Positions 52,110-60,802 of a stretch of 64,000 nt of DNA are shown here, piece by piece (the first letter of the stretch is position 1; every line of letters begins with the position of its first letter). The DNA is taken from the NCBI RefSeq assembly GCF_014042355.1, contig NZ_JACEZU010000004.1, forward strand, positions 124,001 to 188,000, written 5' to 3'. The notes below the pieces were generated by a model, which ran no database searches, was not told the origin of the DNA, and saw only the letters and a program-made list of their open reading frames with translations. The position numbers were made by a program, and so were the translations under genes. The DNA is from Rugamonas apoptosis (GTDB taxonomy: Bacteria; Pseudomonadota; Gammaproteobacteria; Burkholderiales; Burkholderiaceae_D).

Positions 52110-52391
52110 ATGAAAACCATACCCGATCATGTCGTGCACTATAAAAGTTCTCCCGTGTTCACGGACAGCACCGTGCCGCAAGCGCTGCAACAGGGCCACA
52201 CCACGGCCGCCGGCGTGTGGGGTCGCATCACCGTACTGGAAGGCAGCCTGCGCTACCGCATCACGGCCCCTTCAGTGCAGGCGGAAGAACACATCCTGAC
52301 GCCCGAGCGCCACGGCGTCGTCGAACCACAGATCGAACATGAAGTGGAAGTGATCGGCCCCGTGAAGTTCCAGGTAGACTTCCACCGCTAG
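52110..52391 (+). CDS. DUF1971 (YeaR/TehB-like cupin) protein
   Basis: A 93-residue cupin-fold protein of the DUF1971 family: PDHVVHYKSSPVFTDSTVPQAL, HTTAAGVWGRITVLEGSLRY and the C-terminal GVVEPQIEHEVEV match YeaR-like proteins. In E. coli, yeaR is induced by nitrate and nitric oxide and is under NsrR. AAAGGAG lies before the ATG. Position between a truncated globin and a haemerythrin supports a role in nitrosative or tellurite-type stress; the chemistry is unknown. Confidence 0.87.
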   Translation: MKTIPDHVVHYKSSPVFTDSTVPQALQQGHTTAAGVWGRITVLEGSLRYRITAPSVQAEEHILTPERHGVVEPQIEHEVEVIGPVKFQVDFHR

Positions 52392-52427
52392 AGGGGCCGG
52401 CACCTTGCGCCGGCCCATGGCGGCCTT

Positions 52428-52453
52428 AAACATGCATATTAAATACATATTCA
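52428..52453. promoter_or_regulatory. NsrR-like operator upstream of the haemerythrin gene
   Basis: The 17-base core at 52432-52448, ATGCATATTAAATACAT, matches the NsrR consensus ATGCATTTNAAATGCAT with two mismatches. NsrR is the nitric-oxide-sensing FeS repressor. The site ends about 25 bases before the haemerythrin ATG, well placed to block transcription. Confidence 0.6.
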
Positions 52454-52478
52454 ATAGCTCTCACCACGAAGGAACACC

Positions 52479-52910
52479 ATGAACATCGACAAATTCAAGC
52501 ACCAGCACATCGACATCCTGAGCGACATCGCCACCTTGCGCAAGCTGGTGCAGACAGGCATCGCGCCCGCCGCCAGCGCCATCGCCGCCCGCATCGTCTC
52601 GATGAGCGGCGTGATCAAGTTGCACCTGGCCGTGGAGGACCGGGTGCTGTATCCGGCGCTGGAAGCGAGCGGCGACGCCGAACTGGCGCGCCTGAGCCGC
52701 CAGTTCCAGGGCGAGATGGAAGGCATCGCAGCCAGCTACCTGGCTTTCGCGGCCAAGTGGAACACGCCGCGCCTGCTGGAGCAGCAGCCGGAAGTGTTCC
52801 GCGCCGAAGCCAACCAGGTGCTCAAGACACTATACGAACGGATGAAGCGGGAAGACCGCGAGTTCTACCCGGCCATCGAAGCCGCTAGCGCCATGCCGAT
52901 GGCGGCCTGA
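52479..52910 (+). CDS. Haemerythrin-domain protein
   Basis: A 143-residue four-helix haemerythrin-like protein with di-iron ligands expected in HQHIDIL (helix A), IKLHLAVEDRVLYPAL (helix B) and MKREDREFYPAIE (last helix). Such proteins bind oxygen or nitric oxide, or help repair iron centres. An NsrR-like operator lies directly upstream, which fits nitric-oxide induction. It is the last gene before the AT-rich island. Confidence 0.88.
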   Translation: MNIDKFKHQHIDILSDIATLRKLVQTGIAPAASAIAARIVSMSGVIKLHLAVEDRVLYPALEASGDAELARLSRQFQGEMEGIAASYLAFAAKWNTPRLLEQQPEVFRAEANQVLKTLYERMKREDREFYPAIEAASAMPMAA

Positions 52911-53583
52911 AAAGCCGGCTCGTACCGGATAGCGCCCATCCCGGCCATGGCCGGGCTTGGTTGTATCGTGGCCGTTCTCCATGCGTGAGTACTCGGATGT
53001 GTCTGGGACCGTTGACGCCTGCGAAACCCGCCTGTCAATCAGATGAATACATCTAGCGGCGATCTGCGCCCGCATTTCTCCAGCACAGTTATATTCTAGT
53101 TGGTCGTATATAGCCGAGTGCTACGGGAGCGGGTGTTGGCTAAACCACCCAACCCGTTCGAGCGAGGCCAGTTCGACGGCCTCACGAGTTTCCGGGGGAG
53201 CACGGCGGTGGGTCAACTCAGACTTGCGCAAGCCGCTATCTAGAGCTAGTGCACGCTCATCCAGTCCAGCTACGGCTGCCAGCCCAGCGTATTAATGCAA
53301 CAATTTCCGTCTGGCGGCCTCGCCCGGCCCACTCGGTAAGTCAGCCGGCACGGTACGCCGCTGACCTGGCAGCATGGCCGGAGATCTTGGTCAGATGCGA
53401 AAATTGATACATTCGGCCCGAATCTGTAGTCACGATGAACCGAAATTTCCATTCGCGAAAGGCCGGAATACCCAACAACGTAACCTTCCCCCAAGCGCCA
53501 GTTGCCTGAAGCAAACGATGAGTCTTTCTTATGTTCAGACTGTCTGTTACAATTTTCTTACGAAAACCACATCAAAAGCAGAT
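52911..53583. other. Non-coding left flank of the AT-rich island
   Basis: No convincing gene was found in these 673 bases. A 16-base palindrome (52940-52955) lies just after the haemerythrin stop and may end its transcription. On the minus strand an open stretch at about 53121-53291 uses GC-rich codons but matches nothing recognisable and has a stop on each side; it may be decayed coding sequence. Base composition changes to AT-rich near 53510. TACAAT at 53548-53553 is a plausible -10 element for the large gene that follows. Confidence 0.5.
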
Positions 53584-56500
53584 ATGAATTCCCCATCGAA
53601 CAGCAAGGCGGTTCTTTTCATTCATGGTCTCGGAGGAGACCTCACGACTTGGGGGGAAATGCCAGCGCTATTGGAGAAGGAAGAAGGATTTAACTGGGAC
53701 TTAATTGAGTTCACGTACCCTACCCCGACTTGGGGAATTAGATTATTCCCTTTTATTCAACATAAATATAGTCCAATTCAAATATTAGCAGATTCCCTAA
53801 AAACTGAAATTGATGAAAAATTTAGCCAATATGAGGAGATCGTTCTTGTCGCACATAGTTTGGGAGGTTTAATTGCACGACAGTATTTGCTTTCTGAAAG
53901 CATTGCAAATCGTTTGACCAAAATTCGTAAGCTGGTATTGTATGCAGTCCCGAATCTCGGCAGTTCTCTCGCTCTCATAAGCCGAGAGTTGTCCATAGGC
54001 GCAAACGCGCATGTTGGGCAGCTATGTAAGAACAGCGACTTTTTAGACCTACTTAAAGTAAACTGGGCACGCTCCGCAGTTGAAGATGGTCTTGATATAA
54101 CAGTGGTAGTTGGTGCGAATGATCATATCGTTAGTTTGGATAGCGCTGTAGGAATGTTCCGCAATCGGACTCGTGAGCCTAAGGTAATCGCTGAAGCAAA
54201 TCACAAAAACATAGTGAAGCCTAAATCAACCGATGATTTAGCATTTGTTATATTAAAGAATGTTTTAAAAAAAAAGAATAAACTCAATCGAAGCCAACTG
54301 AAAGGCTCCTTGAATGTTCAAGAGTGGAGGAATTACAAAGAAAATTCCTCAGTACCGTTCGAACTTGATGAAAAACGAACCGCGCAACTCAAGGATTTAT
54401 CCTCTCACATTGGTCGACAACAGCAGGCAATTAGAGTGGTGGGTTTGTCTGGTCTGGGTAAGACAAGACTCATCTTGGAGGCGGTCACAAGCCAACCTGA
54501 ATTAGAGGACGAAGTGGTTTATTACGATGCAGCCGGAGATGGACGGGCCGTGCTTCGTTGGTTGCAAGATTGTATTCCTAAAAAAGAGGTCGGAACATTA
54601 GTCGTAGATAATTGCTCTCCCGCACTTCACGTGGAATTAGCTCGTGAAATCTATCGGTCCGATAGCGCGGTTTGTCTGATTACCGCCGATTATAGTTATG
54701 AGAAAATTAGTGAAACCCCGATCCTTAAGCTTGAGCGTTTTGATGATGTCATAATTGAACGAATGTTGGCACCGATCTACAAATCTCGTATTGACGATTT
54801 TGAACTTCGAAAGATTGTACGGTTTGCCCAGGGATTTCCTCGTCTCGCTGTGATGCTAGCGGATGCTCGATTGAACGCGGAAGGAAATATGGGAGCACTC
54901 AATGATGATCTGATTGCCAATAGGCTGTTATGGGGATCCGGCCAACCAAGTGAAGAGCAGGAACAAATACTCCAAGGTTGCGCATTATTTGAGCATTTCG
55001 GAATTGAAGCGGAAGTTAGTCCCGAATTTGAATTTATCGCAGCGCATGCCGTTGGCATCGAACGTGAAAAATTTTATGGATACGTACAAGATTTTGTGGA
55101 GAGAGGAATTATCGATAAGCGCGGGAGATATGGGCAAGTCGTTCCCAAGCCACTGGCTATTCGACTGGCCGCGAAATGGTGGCAGCGCTCGTCTCGCGAG
55201 AAGCAACTAAAGGTAATCAATTCGCTACCAGCCGAGATGGAGCAGAGCTTCTGTGATCAGATCGCTCGGTTAGATTTCCTGCCAGAAGTTAAAGTGCTCA
55301 CTGAGCGACTTTGCGGTCCTCAGGGCCCTTTTGGGCAAGCGGAAGTGATCCTGTCGGAAAAGGGTTCGCGTCTCTTTCGCTCCTTGGTTGAGGTGAACCC
55401 AGACGCAACCGCTGATGCAATCGATAGGGTTTTATCTAAAATTTCGTCAGAAAGTATTTTTTCAATAAAGGGCCCTGTACGTAGGAACCTTGTTTGGGCA
55501 TTGGAAAAGCTTGCGTTCCGCGAGAATACTTTTGCTCGTGCAGCCAGTTGTTTATTCTTACTAGCTGATCAGGAGTCAGAGACTTGGAGCAACAACGCAA
55601 GTGGAATATTCTCTCAACTCTTCAGATTGAGGCTGTCAGGTACCGCCGCCCCGCCGTCTCTTAAATTTTCAGTTATTCAAAATCTTTTAGCAAGACGCCT
55701 GACAAACGGAAGCAAGGTTATCACTGAAGCTTTGAGATGTGCTATTGAAGTTCACGGAGGATCGCGCACGGTTGGTGCAGAATATCAAGGTTCAAGCGCG
55801 CCGATTTTAGAATGGGAACCAAAAATTTGGCAGGAAGTCTATGATTACTTAGATAAATCCGTTGCGATTCTTCTGAGTATCTTCATTGAAGATATTGGCA
55901 TGCGTCGCGAGATCAAAAAGATTTTTGGTTTATCGATCAGAAACTTGGTTTCTTACGGACGAATTAGCCTGTTGGATCAGTTCATTTCTAAAATAATACA
56001 GATTGATGGAATTTTTTGGATTGAAGCTCTCGAGAGTATTAACAATACACTTGAGTTTGACATGGAAAATTTATCAAGTGATGCGCGTGCTGCATTAATG
56101 AGTTGGAAGCGAACTTTAGATGGTACGGATTCTAATATTGCGGACAAAATAATAATTCAGGTGATTGATGCCCCCTACGAACATTCTCAATCTGCAGACG
56201 GTAAATTTTTAGATATTGCGGCCCTTCGCGCAGAGGATTTGGCGACTCAAATATCAAAAACGCCAGAAATTTTATTCGATCTTATGCCTATTCTTCTAGG
56301 GCCTGGAAAACATAATCAAACGTATGTGTTCGCTTCTAAGTTAGGTTCTCTGTCTGAATCTACTGAGATCATAGATTCAACTATCTCTTTTATTATCGAG
56401 AAGTCGCCCGAAAATATAAAATTTGCTCTGGGATTGTTGTCTGGCGTATTTAAGAAGTCTCGTTCGACTTGGAAGAAGATCGTAACTGATCTTGCTTTAC

Positions 56501-57516
56501 GTGAGAGCCTGCAGAAATATTCTATCAATTTCCTGAAGACAGGTGAGATAGATGACGAACAACTCCAATTCATTTTGGACCTGAGAAAGAAATCGCTTGT
56601 TAGTGTCGATGACCTACGCGGTCTTTCGTATGGAGGCTCATTAGACCACGTTCCAGTTGAGTCATGCATTAGATTTGTCGAGATATTAATTAAAGGTGCA
56701 GATAGAGACGACATCTATTGGCTAACGTTAGATATTTTATTTATGTATTGCCACGGCAACAAGCTCAAGAGAGATCAGTGCGCTCTTTTGTTCGAAGAAA
56801 TAGTACTAAAATGCAACCTTGATACCAATCAGGCATTCAGGGACTATCATGAATGGGGGGAAACCTGCAAATGGCTAGCAGACCAGCGCGGATCAGAATT
56901 CTCTGTGGGATTTACATCAAAAATATGCAAAAAATTGCTTGGCAGCACTGATTTTAATCACGACCTAATCAGAATCGCAAAACCAGTTTTAGCGCGTGCG
57001 ATCGGGAATTACGCTATGGAGACATGGGAAGTGTTGGCAGACTGCATATTAAAAGCCGAGGGGATTTCTCGAATGTATTTTCAATGGCTCTTTGAGTCAG
57101 AAAACACGTTCGGCCGAATTAAAAACGGGAGTCTTATAGCACATATTCCTAAGGATGAAATTTTTGAATGGTGTCACAACCATCTCGATATCGGTCCAGA
57201 GTTCGTGGCGCGAGTAATCGATGTTTTTCAAGCTGGCGAGGACGAAACTCCCTTTCTAAATCCAATGGTAATAACACTTCTGGACAAATTTGGAGCGAAC
57301 GAGCATGTTGGAAATGAATTAATTGCGAATACTTTTTCGCGCGGCTGGACCGGATCAAGGCTACCTTATCTTATGGATGAGATTCGGGCTATCGAACCAC
57401 TTGAATCGACAACTTCACCGAACGTGTCTGCGTGGGCGAAAAAATATATAGCTTCGCTTAAAGCTGACATTGAACGTGAAAAACTAGATGAGGAAGAAAA
57501 TAGCTTGAAGTTTTAA
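53584..57516 (+). CDS. STAND NTPase with N-terminal alpha/beta-hydrolase; putative defence protein
   Basis: A 1310-residue single-gene protein in AT-rich DNA. Residues 1-235 are an alpha/beta hydrolase of lipase/PGAP1/SERAC1 type: oxyanion motif HGLGG (14-18), nucleophile Ser92 in AHSLGG, and likely Asp180 (GANDHIV) and His207 (NHKNIVKP). Residues about 270-450 are a STAND/NB-ARC-like NTPase: Walker A GLSGLGKT (287-294), Walker B TLVVDN with Asp342, and GFPRLAV (417-423) matching the GLPLAL motif. The remaining 860 residues are helical without visible repeats and would be the sensor. Effector-NTPase-sensor order fits Avs-like or NLR-like anti-phage proteins. The frame opens at 53374; ATG at 53584 begins the fold, 53518 is possible. 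Confidence 0.8.
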   Translation: MNSPSNSKAVLFIHGLGGDLTTWGEMPALLEKEEGFNWDLIEFTYPTPTWGIRLFPFIQHKYSPIQILADSLKTEIDEKFSQYEEIVLVAHSLGGLIARQYLLSESIANRLTKIRKLVLYAVPNLGSSLALISRELSIGANAHVGQLCKNSDFLDLLKVNWARSAVEDGLDITVVVGANDHIVSLDSAVGMFRNRTREPKVIAEANHKNIVKPKSTDDLAFVILKNVLKKKNKLNRSQLKGSLNVQEWRNYKENSSVPFELDEKRTAQLKDLSSHIGRQQQAIRVVGLSGLGKTRLILEAVTSQPELEDEVVYYDAAGDGRAVLRWLQDCIPKKEVGTLVVDNCSPALHVELAREIYRSDSAVCLITADYSYEKISETPILKLERFDDVIIERMLAPIYKSRIDDFELRKIVRFAQGFPRLAVMLADARLNAEGNMGALNDDLIANRLLWGSGQPSEEQEQILQGCALFEHFGIEAEVSPEFEFIAAHAVGIEREKFYGYVQDFVERGIIDKRGRYGQVVPKPLAIRLAAKWWQRSSREKQLKVINSLPAEMEQSFCDQIARLDFLPEVKVLTERLCGPQGPFGQAEVILSEKGSRLFRSLVEVNPDATADAIDRVLSKISSESIFSIKGPVRRNLVWALEKLAFRENTFARAASCLFLLADQESETWSNNASGIFSQLFRLRLSGTAAPPSLKFSVIQNLLARRLTNGSKVITEALRCAIEVHGGSRTVGAEYQGSSAPILEWEPKIWQEVYDYLDKSVAILLSIFIEDIGMRREIKKIFGLSIRNLVSYGRISLLDQFISKIIQIDGIFWIEALESINNTLEFDMENLSSDARAALMSWKRTLDGTDSNIADKIIIQVIDAPYEHSQSADGKFLDIAALRAEDLATQISKTPEILFDLMPILLGPGKHNQTYVFASKLGSLSESTEIIDSTISFIIEKSPENIKFALGLLSGVFKKSRSTWKKIVTDLALRESLQKYSINFLKTGEIDDEQLQFILDLRKKSLVSVDDLRGLSYGGSLDHVPVESCIRFVEILIKGADRDDIYWLTLDILFMYCHGNKLKRDQCALLFEEIVLKCNLDTNQAFRDYHEWGETCKWLADQRGSEFSVGFTSKICKKLLGSTDFNHDLIRIAKPVLARAIGNYAMETWEVLADCILKAEGISRMYFQWLFESENTFGRIKNGSLIAHIPKDEIFEWCHNHLDIGPEFVARVIDVFQAGEDETPFLNPMVITLLDKFGANEHVGNELIANTFSRGWTGSRLPYLMDEIRAIEPLESTTSPNVSAWAKKYIASLKADIEREKLDEEENSLKF

Positions 57517-57544
57517 TACTACAGTCCGCCCCGCCGTTATTTTA

Positions 57545-57760
57545 TAGACGTCGTGGCGGCGCTAGGTGGCGCTCGATGGCTAAATCGGTGCCGGCATTCT
57601 TGAAGTATTGCCAAGCGCTGGGTTGTGAGTCTTAGTGGTGGAGCGGTCGATGAACTGCGAACCCTGGTCGGTCAGTTTTCTGGTCTTGCTCGGTGAGTCG
57701 AACTTAAGCATACTAAGGAAACCGCGTCGCTGCGTTTTTGTTCGCAACGGGGCGGAAACG
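57545..57760 (-). pseudogene. Decayed IS481-type transposase fragment
   Basis: Read on the minus strand across frameshifts, this stretch gives NAATRF, then SMLKFDS...KLTDQGSQFIDRST, then after another shift DLAIERHLAPPR. These correspond in order to the integrase core of IS481-family transposases, including the second catalytic Asp region (TDxGSQF) and the conserved IEHRLAPPR-like segment. No intact frame, no terminal repeats seen. It lies between the STAND gene and the sox operon and marks past transposon activity at this junction. Confidence 0.6.
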
Positions 57761-57787
57761 GTCCTTCACAATCCAGATCGTGCCAGC

Positions 57788-58384
57788 TCACTGAGCTTTG
57801 CCGCCTGCGCTAGAGGCCAGCCTGCGTACCGCCTCGGCCAGCGCGTTATCCAGATAGCCGCCATACAGGCCGGTGGTGTCCCCGCCCACGATGGGTGGCG
57901 CCAGCAAAGCGCCGCTGGCGTCCAGCAGCACCACGGTTGGCGCGAAGCGCGCGTGATAGCGCGCCGCCAGCGCTTTGCCGCTAGTGATGGCGCCGTCGAA
58001 GCCTCGCAGCGGCGCCGTGTCATCCAGCCCTGCTTCCCGCACCACGGGCCGCCGCGCCAGCGGCAAGTCGCGCTCCAGTGGCAGCAGGTAATTGCGCCGC
58101 ACGACCAGGCAATAAGCGCAGTCGGGCAGCGAGAACAACAGCACCACGGGCATGCCGCGCGCCGCCGCTGCGGCACCGTCGGCGCGCAAGTCCTGGGCTG
58201 GCGCCAGCAACGCGTCATCCGCCCGGCATGGGGACGCCGCCAGCGCCACTGCCAGCAGCGCCGCCGCCAACCCGGCCAAGCGGCCCGCTGCACGCACGAG
58301 CGCCTCGGCGGACCGGGTCGCTGCGGGCGCCATCGGCTCGGTGGACAGGATCGCAGCGCGTACCACGCCGCCCTTCAATGACAT
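57788..58384 (-). CDS. Thioredoxin-fold periplasmic protein of the sox cluster (SoxW-like)
   Basis: A 198-residue exported protein. The N-terminal hydrophobic signal (LAGLAAALLAVALAASPCRA) is followed by a thioredoxin-like domain with the redox pair LPDCAYCLVVRRNYLLPL and cis-Pro region FAPTVVLLD. As the last gene of the sox row it probably acts as a SoxW-type reductant keeping Sox proteins such as SoxYZ active. The ATG at 58382-58384 has GGGGAAAG upstream. Its start lies 28 bases after the soxB stop. Confidence 0.75.
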   Translation of the reverse strand: MSLKGGVVRAAILSTEPMAPAATRSAEALVRAAGRLAGLAAALLAVALAASPCRADDALLAPAQDLRADGAAAAARGMPVVLLFSLPDCAYCLVVRRNYLLPLERDLPLARRPVVREAGLDDTAPLRGFDGAITSGKALAARYHARFAPTVVLLDASGALLAPPIVGGDTTGLYGGYLDNALAEAVRRLASSAGGKAQ

Positions 58385-58412
58385 GCTTTCCCCTGCCCGC
58401 ATGACCATGGCA

Positions 58413-60134
58413 TCAGGACAGCGCGATGCCAGGATTGCCATCCATGCCGATCAAGCGCGGCGTGTTGAGCTTGCGCGGCGCGACGGTCTTTTTGTCGCGC
58501 AGCCATTTGCCCACCACTTCCCACACCGGTTCCCCGGTTGCACCTTCGGCCACGGGCGCCCAACCGGCCACCTTGTAAGTCTTGTCGGCGTCGATCAACT
58601 TGCCGTTCAGGCGCATGTCCTGGATGCGCGCGCCCATGCGGGCGTTCGGTTCGATGGCGTAGCTCATACCGCCCACCCGTACCATGTCGCCGCCCTGCTG
58701 GTAGTATGGATCGGGATTGAACAGGTTATCAGCCACGTCCTCCATGATGTTCTTGATGGTGGCGCCCGTCATTTCCGTCAGCGTGCTGTAGGAATAGGTG
58801 GTCGCCGTCTGGTCCATCAGGTGTTCCATCAGGATCGGGCTGTCCGGCAGCAGCGAGGTGCCCCAGCGGAAGCCGGGCGAGAACGCCAGGTCGGCCCCCT
58901 TCACGTCCATCAGCGCGTCGACGATCAGCTGGTCGAAGGTGCCGTTGAAATTGCCGCGCCGGTACAGCGTGCCCTGGGTCATGGCCAGCTTTTCGTTCAA
59001 CCTGGCCTCATAGGGCGCGCGGATCTTTTTCACCAGCGCCGTCATGTCGCGGTCGGCCGGCAGGAAGTTGGAGAACACGGGCAGCAGCTTGTAGCGGAAG
59101 CCCTGGATGGCGCCGTCGCGCACGTCGAAATCGAGCACGCCGAGGAATTTGCTGTTGCTGCCGGCGTTGGTGACCAGCGTCTTGCCGCCGCCGTTGGATA
59201 CGATCACGGGCGCCGGCATGCCGTCGTGCGTGTGGCCGCCCATGATGGCGTCGATGCCGCGCACGCGCGAGGCCATCTTCAGGTCCACGTCCATGCCGTT
59301 GTGGGACAGTACGACGACCACCTTGGCGCCCTTGGCGCGGCACTCGTCCACCATCTTCTGCATGTTCTCCTCCTGGATGCCGAAGCTCCATTCCGGCACC
59401 ATATAGCGCGGATTGGCGATTGGCGTGTAGGGGAAGGCCTGGCCGATGATGGCCACCTGCACGCCGTTCATCTCCTTCATCACGTATGGCTTGAACACGG
59501 GGTCGCCGAAGTCCGTGGTCTGGATATTCTGGGCCACGAAATCGACCTTGCCCTTGAAGTCGCGCTCGACGATTTCCTTGACCCGCTTATCGCCCAGCGT
59601 CATCTCCCAGTGCGCGGTCATCACGTCCACGCCCAGTTCGAGGCAGGCGTCCACCATGTCCTGGCCGTTGGTCCACAACGCCGTGGCCGAGCCTTGCCAG
59701 GTATCGCCGCCATCCAGCAGCACGGCGCCCGGCCGGCTGGCGCGCATGCGCTTGACCAGCGTGGACAGGTGCGCGAAGCCGCCCACCTTACCGTAAGTGG
59801 CGGCCGCCTGTTCAAAATTGAGGTAAGTGAAGGCGTGCGCCTCCGGCGAGCCGGGTTTCATGCCCGTGTGGCGCAGCAGCTGTTCGCCCACCAGGTGCGG
59901 CATGCGGCCCACAGCCTGGCCCACGCCCAGGTTGACGTTCGGCTCGCGGAAGTACACCGGCGTCAGTTGCGCGTGGCAGTCCGTGAAGTGCAGCAGGTGC
60001 ACATTGCCGTAGCGCGGCACGTCGTACAGCGCGCCGGCCGATGGCGCCGCCAAAGCGCCTTTGGCGTCGAGCAGCATGCCGCCAGCCGCCGCGATGCCCA
60101 TCACCTGTATGAATTCCCGCCGACTCAGACTCAT
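58413..60134 (-). CDS. soxB: Thiosulfohydrolase SoxB
   Basis: A 573-residue di-manganese 5'-nucleotidase-like enzyme that hydrolyses sulfate from thiosulfate bound to SoxY in the periplasm. It has a Tat signal (SRREFIQVMGIAAAGG), metal-binding FTDCHAQ, LLDGGDTWQGSAT, LSHNGMDVD and GGHTHDGMP motifs, and a C-terminal nucleotidase domain with FRWGTSLL and TGATIKNIMEDVADN. It follows soxX by 37 bases in the minus-strand sox operon. Confidence 0.96.
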   Translation of the reverse strand: MSLSRREFIQVMGIAAAGGMLLDAKGALAAPSAGALYDVPRYGNVHLLHFTDCHAQLTPVYFREPNVNLGVGQAVGRMPHLVGEQLLRHTGMKPGSPEAHAFTYLNFEQAAATYGKVGGFAHLSTLVKRMRASRPGAVLLDGGDTWQGSATALWTNGQDMVDACLELGVDVMTAHWEMTLGDKRVKEIVERDFKGKVDFVAQNIQTTDFGDPVFKPYVMKEMNGVQVAIIGQAFPYTPIANPRYMVPEWSFGIQEENMQKMVDECRAKGAKVVVVLSHNGMDVDLKMASRVRGIDAIMGGHTHDGMPAPVIVSNGGGKTLVTNAGSNSKFLGVLDFDVRDGAIQGFRYKLLPVFSNFLPADRDMTALVKKIRAPYEARLNEKLAMTQGTLYRRGNFNGTFDQLIVDALMDVKGADLAFSPGFRWGTSLLPDSPILMEHLMDQTATTYSYSTLTEMTGATIKNIMEDVADNLFNPDPYYQQGGDMVRVGGMSYAIEPNARMGARIQDMRLNGKLIDADKTYKVAGWAPVAEGATGEPVWEVVGKWLRDKKTVAPRKLNTPRLIGMDGNPGIALS

Positions 60135-60171
60135 ATCGTTTTCCTTATCATTTACACGGATTCGGCCGCCA

Positions 60172-60792
60172 TCACTGATTGACGGGCGAAGCGGGATCCA
60201 GCAGCAACGCCATCACGTCGCGGATCTGGGCCTCGGTCAGGATGCCGTTATGGCCGAAGCGCGGCATGCTGGAGCAGGCGCGGAAGGCCTGCGAGTTGAA
60301 GATCTTGCCCCAGGTGTAGCGCACGATCTCGGCACTCTGGCCGCGCAGCTTGCCGTACTGGTACAGCGACGGGCCGATATTGCCGAACGAGATTTCGTCC
60401 TTGCGCAACTGGTGGCACGCATAGCAATTGCCGCCGTTGACGCTGCCCACCGCGTCCGACGATTGCATGCCGCGCCCGTTCTGGGCGATCTTCTCGCCCT
60501 CCTCCCACTTGCCCAGCCAGACGCCGTCGGCCGGATAGACGATGGTCTTGAGCTGGCTCGCTTCGATCTTCGCGTCCACCTTCCTGGCGCGCGCGGCGGG
60601 CTGCTCGCTGCAGATCTTCTGCACGTCATCCTGCTGGCTCACCCGTTCCACCGTGGCCGGGCCCTTGGAGCGGAAGTCGCTGGACAGCATGTCGTGCGCC
60701 ATCTTGCCGTAATCCGGTCCCGCTGCCGCCGCCACGCCCATCGTGCAGGCGCCCGCGATCAGCAACGCCGCTGCCTTGTCGATATGTCGCAT
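60172..60792 (-). CDS. soxX: SoxX cytochrome c
   Basis: A 206-residue periplasmic mono-haem cytochrome with a signal peptide (ending MGVAAAA) and haem motif NCYACHQ at about residue 122-128. The family-typical NIGPSLYQYGKLRG and late YTWGKIFNSQAFRACSSMPRFGHNGILTEAQ with the Met ligand are present. It pairs with SoxA to attach thiosulfate oxidatively to SoxY. AAGGAGAAG lies before the ATG, 10 bases after the soxA stop. Confidence 0.95.
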   Translation of the reverse strand: MRHIDKAAALLIAGACTMGVAAAAGPDYGKMAHDMLSSDFRSKGPATVERVSQQDDVQKICSEQPAARARKVDAKIEASQLKTIVYPADGVWLGKWEEGEKIAQNGRGMQSSDAVGSVNGGNCYACHQLRKDEISFGNIGPSLYQYGKLRGQSAEIVRYTWGKIFNSQAFRACSSMPRFGHNGILTEAQIRDVMALLLDPASPVNQ

Positions 60793-60802
60793 CCGCTTCT
60801 CC

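Noticed and set aside
52830..53075. 81-codon minus-strand frame after the haemerythrin gene
   Set aside because: It overlaps the haemerythrin gene antisense and shows no recognisable fold; treated as chance or decayed sequence.
58152..60182. Long plus-strand open frame opposite soxB
   Set aside because: Antisense shadow in GC-rich DNA; SoxB motifs on the other strand are unambiguous.
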